Below, piece after piece: positions 60,397-64,000 of a stretch of DNA of 64,000 nt. Origin of the DNA: Lottia gigantea. Its lineage: Eukaryota > Mollusca > Gastropoda > Lottiidae. Position 1 is the stretch's first letter, and every line of letters starts with the position of its first letter. Location: positions 2,053,755 through 2,117,754 of the forward strand of contig NW_008708400.1 in the NCBI RefSeq assembly GCF_000327385.1, given 5' to 3'. The position numbers were made by a program, and so were the translations under genes. The notes below the pieces were generated by a model, which worked only from the letters and a program-made list of their open reading frames with translations, was not told the origin of the DNA and searched no databases.

Positions 60397-63246
60397 TTTG
60401 TTTATACCGAAATTTTCTCGAAGAAGTCTGCAGGTTCATGTTGGGATATCGTTTTGTTCTTGAAATTTTTCAATAGGTGTAATTTGGACATTATTTATAG
60501 TGTGATCTGACTGGTTAAAATGTTTAGCAACAGATTTGATTATGATTTATATCAAATCTATGGCCATTGAATCATGTTCTTAATTTGTTTATATTGTTTA
60601 AGAGAGAGTACATGATATAAGGTATATAATACTGCTGCTGTCACACGAAAGGTTGTCTGTTATTGGAAAGTTTGCATTATTTGAGGTGTTGTTGAAAAAA
60701 CGAGTTGAGTTAAAAAAAAAAAAAACAAAACAAGAAGTTGACTTGAGATAAAATACACACCTTAGAAAAAGTTTAAAATCATGTTTTATCATAATTTGTC
60801 ATAATTGTTCTTTTTTAAGGAATTTTTAAGCATATATTATATGAATTATGTCCTTGTAAACCACAAATTGTCAGTTTTCTTTCTACATACATAAAATAAT
60901 GTATATTTGACATGTATACTTCAATTCTAAAAGGAAGTTTGTAAGTTGTTTTCATTGAGATATATTCGTCTTCAAGTGTCATTTTTATTCGTATCCCCTA
61001 CAACCGAAATGAATGGTAAAGTATGAGTATAATTAAATCTACAGTTACATTCCCTTCCCCGAAATCAAACACAAACTAAAGCTCGAAATCAAACTGAAAA
61101 CGTAATTTCATGTGTACGTATGATTATTCGGCAAAACCGTCATTGGGTCACCAAGGAGGAGTGAAATGTCCCCTACAGTAGTGATGATGTAAAGTGGATA
61201 ATGCCATCCGTTGCGTTTACAGAGGTGTTGAGTTTGACACACGTAAGGAGAAAATTGGATTTGGATAGGTTTTCTCTGGTCCGTTTTTTTTTTATTGCGT
61301 ATGCGTTTGAGTTTGAGTATACATGTAATCGCAGCCTTGGTCTGTCACCTTCAAATAGTTACTGATATTAGATATTACATTAATAACATAATATTCCCTC
61401 AATGTATTCTGGATAAATACCCGAAGATGACAAACATTTGAACAAAATAGCGGCTAAAAGATTGTTGAGTATTAATATTAATTAATCGTCAAGTTGAGAT
61501 AGAGACATGTCAAAATTCTCCGCAATTTCATTATTATACCTAGCTAATGGTGACAGCTGCTTAATCAAATAGCAACATTGTTAAGAATTCTCAGACAGAC
61601 ACAAATTTAAGATTAACATCTTTGTAGTGACAATTCCTGAAGTTTAAACCAAAAACCCTTGATAAATTACCAGAGTTATCCGTGCACTTTTAGAATGAGA
61701 TTCCCTTGGTTATCGCTATTATATAGACCGCCTTTTAATTGTAGTCGTTTATACTGCGATTTGCATTGTGAAAATGTGACTGATAGCTAAAACGTAAAAT
61801 AGGCATGTCGGAGTGTTGTATCCGTTTTACCTTTGAAAATTGAAAAGTACCTGTTTATGAGACGGCTAGTCCTGACAAGAAGTTACCAAGGTGGATCCTA
61901 AGCAGCTATCAACCCAGGGAAAATAATATTTCCATTTATATATGGAACAAAATGTTTTATTGCAAAGCTAATTATGAATAATGATTACTCATAATCGAAT
62001 ATACCCTCGAGGTAGACAACACAGAGGAAAAGGAAGACGAAGTCAAAAATAATGTTTTTATAGTCTTAAATAAAAGACTGGGAACAATAAATAACAACTG
62101 TGGAAAAATGGAATGTTAGATCTAAATATCATAAATTAATTGTTATATACGCCACTCCGTTATTTTCATTTTTAAACATTGTTATAAAATAAATATTTAT
62201 TGGCGTTATTGATATATAAAAAATCACCATTCAAATTAGTGCTAACCTAACACTATCACCCATATTTTCATGACGAAATAAATGAAATATTTGTTATATT
62301 ATGATAAGAAAAATAGTTCTTTTAAATGATACATTGCCTAGAAGTCATTACGGTGAATATACGCCTGAATAAGCAGCGACTATATTTTCATTTTTAAGCA
62401 TTACTTATCCGACAGAGGACAATAACTATCATTTTACAAACTGAGATAAGTGATATTTGAGAGTACAGAATGAAATAATATAACCAACTAGACAAATTCA
62501 CTTACAACAATTACCGTTCAATAATATTTACATTACTTGAGATTATCTCCGGATGTAGTCAGACTTACTGATGGACAGGCAAAAACTGTATATTAGTGTT
62601 CAATTCAGCATGTCTGGTGTGATAGTACTATGATGATAACAATCCCTAAGCTATGCAATTTGCGAAATAGGGTTTCTGTAACTCCAGAGTAATTCTTAGG
62701 GTCTTTGGTTAATTTCCTCCCAATTCCTTTTTGAAAATATGAAAATAGTATGCCACCACTTGAGGCAAAATGTTCATAGATTAATCAAGTTATACTGGGT
62801 GCATCATTAATGTTATTGTCTACATTGTTCGGTTGTAACTTTTTACTTTTTACGTGAAATTGTATTTGTCGATTGAGATAGATAAATGATAAAGGGTTCA
62901 AATATGACATTATTTTTGGAAATACCATGACATTTTTTGTTGTTGTTGTTAAATTATTTTGTAAGCCGCAAAATTCGAGGATTTCTAGGATATCCAAACG
63001 AAATATACAAAAATTTCTATAAACACTCACTATATCTACTTCTTCTGACAAGACATTGTCATCTTACATATATATTATTATGTTACCCAATATGATGTAA
63101 TGAACATCACGTAAGACAAGTACATCGAACTAAAGTTTAGGCTATAAATTCTTTAAATTTTGAGTAATTAATACCAATTTGAATTATTATCATGTTACGT
63201 GTTGTAATACATATACGTCTCTGGTAATTTATATTTCTTTTTCAAG
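60397..63246. other. Non-coding stretch, no gene seen
   Basis: AT-rich with short frames lacking features. No repeats shared with the rest of the window were noticed. Confidence 0.45.
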
Positions 63247-63297
63247 GGGCTGAATGTGAAGCCATTATATCTCATTTTGGAACCTTCTTCTGAACAG
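63247..63297 (+). CDS. Weak candidate 51-bp internal exon
   Basis: Lies between a pyrimidine-rich acceptor (tttctttttcaag) and a CAG|GTAGGT donor. It is open in one phase only and reads GLNVKPLYLILEPSSEQ. It could belong to a plus-strand gene continuing right of the window. There is no other support. Confidence 0.2.
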
Positions 63298-63758
63298 GTA
63301 GGTCGATTTACATAATTATTTTAAAGGAAAAAGATAAATCACACGATAACGCGCAAACAGGTATAATGTCGATACAATTACTTTATTACAAGTCGACTCT
63401 TCGTTTTATTATGTATAATTACCTTTACTTGCGTGATATCATCAATACAAATTCTGTTTTCTGTCATTTATGCTTTTTTATTCAGTTACATTATGTCTTA
63501 AATTACATTGGACGTTACCAAAATATTTTTGGATGTTAATATTTTTTGGGCTGCTTGAAAAGTTCTAGGCCTAAATGGGATATCTCAATCGGATTTAAAC
63601 ACATTTTTGCCACCAACAAATACACTCATGTAATGAATCATAGACATACTGCCTTTATGCCAGACCGTCTTGTGAACTTATTCATCTTGTGGACCTACAA
63701 GATGTATGTCAGTGGATCAGAAACTTGCCGATTTTGTTTCCTCCTCTATTTTTTTTAA

Positions 63759-63803
63759 TAGTCCACATGGTACAGAAAAGTAGGACGTAAAAGTCCAATC
63801 ATA
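63759..63803 (+). mobile_element. SINE 3' tail fragment
   Basis: 'tagtccacatggtacagaaa' followed by 'agtaggacgtaaaagtcc' matches the 3' ends of the SINE copies at 23687-24016 and 26763-27118. The remainder of the element is absent. Confidence 0.5.
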
Positions 63804-64000
63804 TTGTTTCCATCTTGAAATCTGTCTTGTTTTCATTCTCTCTATATTCTCTCGTTATACATTACATTCTGCAGTTGGCACAGCGTAAAATTGGGTTCTG
63901 TTGAAATATTTCTCAGTGATATGATATTATGCGGAAGTAATCAAGCATTGCTTTTAAAAGGATACTACCTGTAAAGTAAACTTCTGAATTTCAGATCTTA

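Overview
The window looks like an AT-rich animal nuclear genome, most likely a mollusc. Genes are split by many GT-AG introns, the transporter is a protostome-type dopamine transporter, and tRNA-derived SINEs, foldback elements and diffuse repeats with an 'agggcaataactcaagaac' type core are scattered through it. The species cannot be named from the sequence.

Layout. (1) 1-1105, plus strand: the last two exons of a Ser/Thr/Pro-rich protein that starts left of the window. (2) 1.1-23.4 kb: almost gene-free. It holds an 0.83 kb inverted-repeat element, hAT-like ends, a foldback element, a small MITE, a diffuse ~155-bp repeat array with an insertion, a deleted Tc1/mariner copy, and a 2.2 kb satellite with a 50-bp unit. 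A possible terminal exon of a small Cys-containing protein lies at 9.8-10.1 kb (minus). (3) 23.45-43.6 kb, plus strand: a complete 14-exon dopamine transporter (633 codons), reconstructed exon by exon with matching splice phases. Its introns carry SINEs, MITEs, a Tc1 remnant, a G-quadruplex motif and a minisatellite. A piece of a Ty3/gypsy reverse transcriptase sits at the stop codon and start of the 3' UTR. (4) 46.3-51.9 kb, minus strand: a complete 12-exon gene (489 codons) for a prolyl-4-hydroxylase alpha-subunit-like secretory protein. All three iron ligands are replaced, although the cysteines and the 2-oxoglutarate lysine remain. This is the most interesting item here. (5) 56.7-59.2 kb, minus strand: a four-exon gene for a secreted 301-residue protein with a Gly/Asn/Gln/Met-rich tail and an 11-residue repeat, of unknown family. 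(6) 59.2-64 kb: repeats (a Penelope-like fragment, a SINE tail) and one weak candidate exon.

The transporter would clear dopamine at the plasma membrane. The P4HA-like and repeat-tail proteins both carry signal peptides and lie on the same strand, so both enter the secretory pathway, but nothing in the sequence proves that they work together. All gene models were built by eye from reading frame, splice-site and family similarity; no alignment or transcript data were used.
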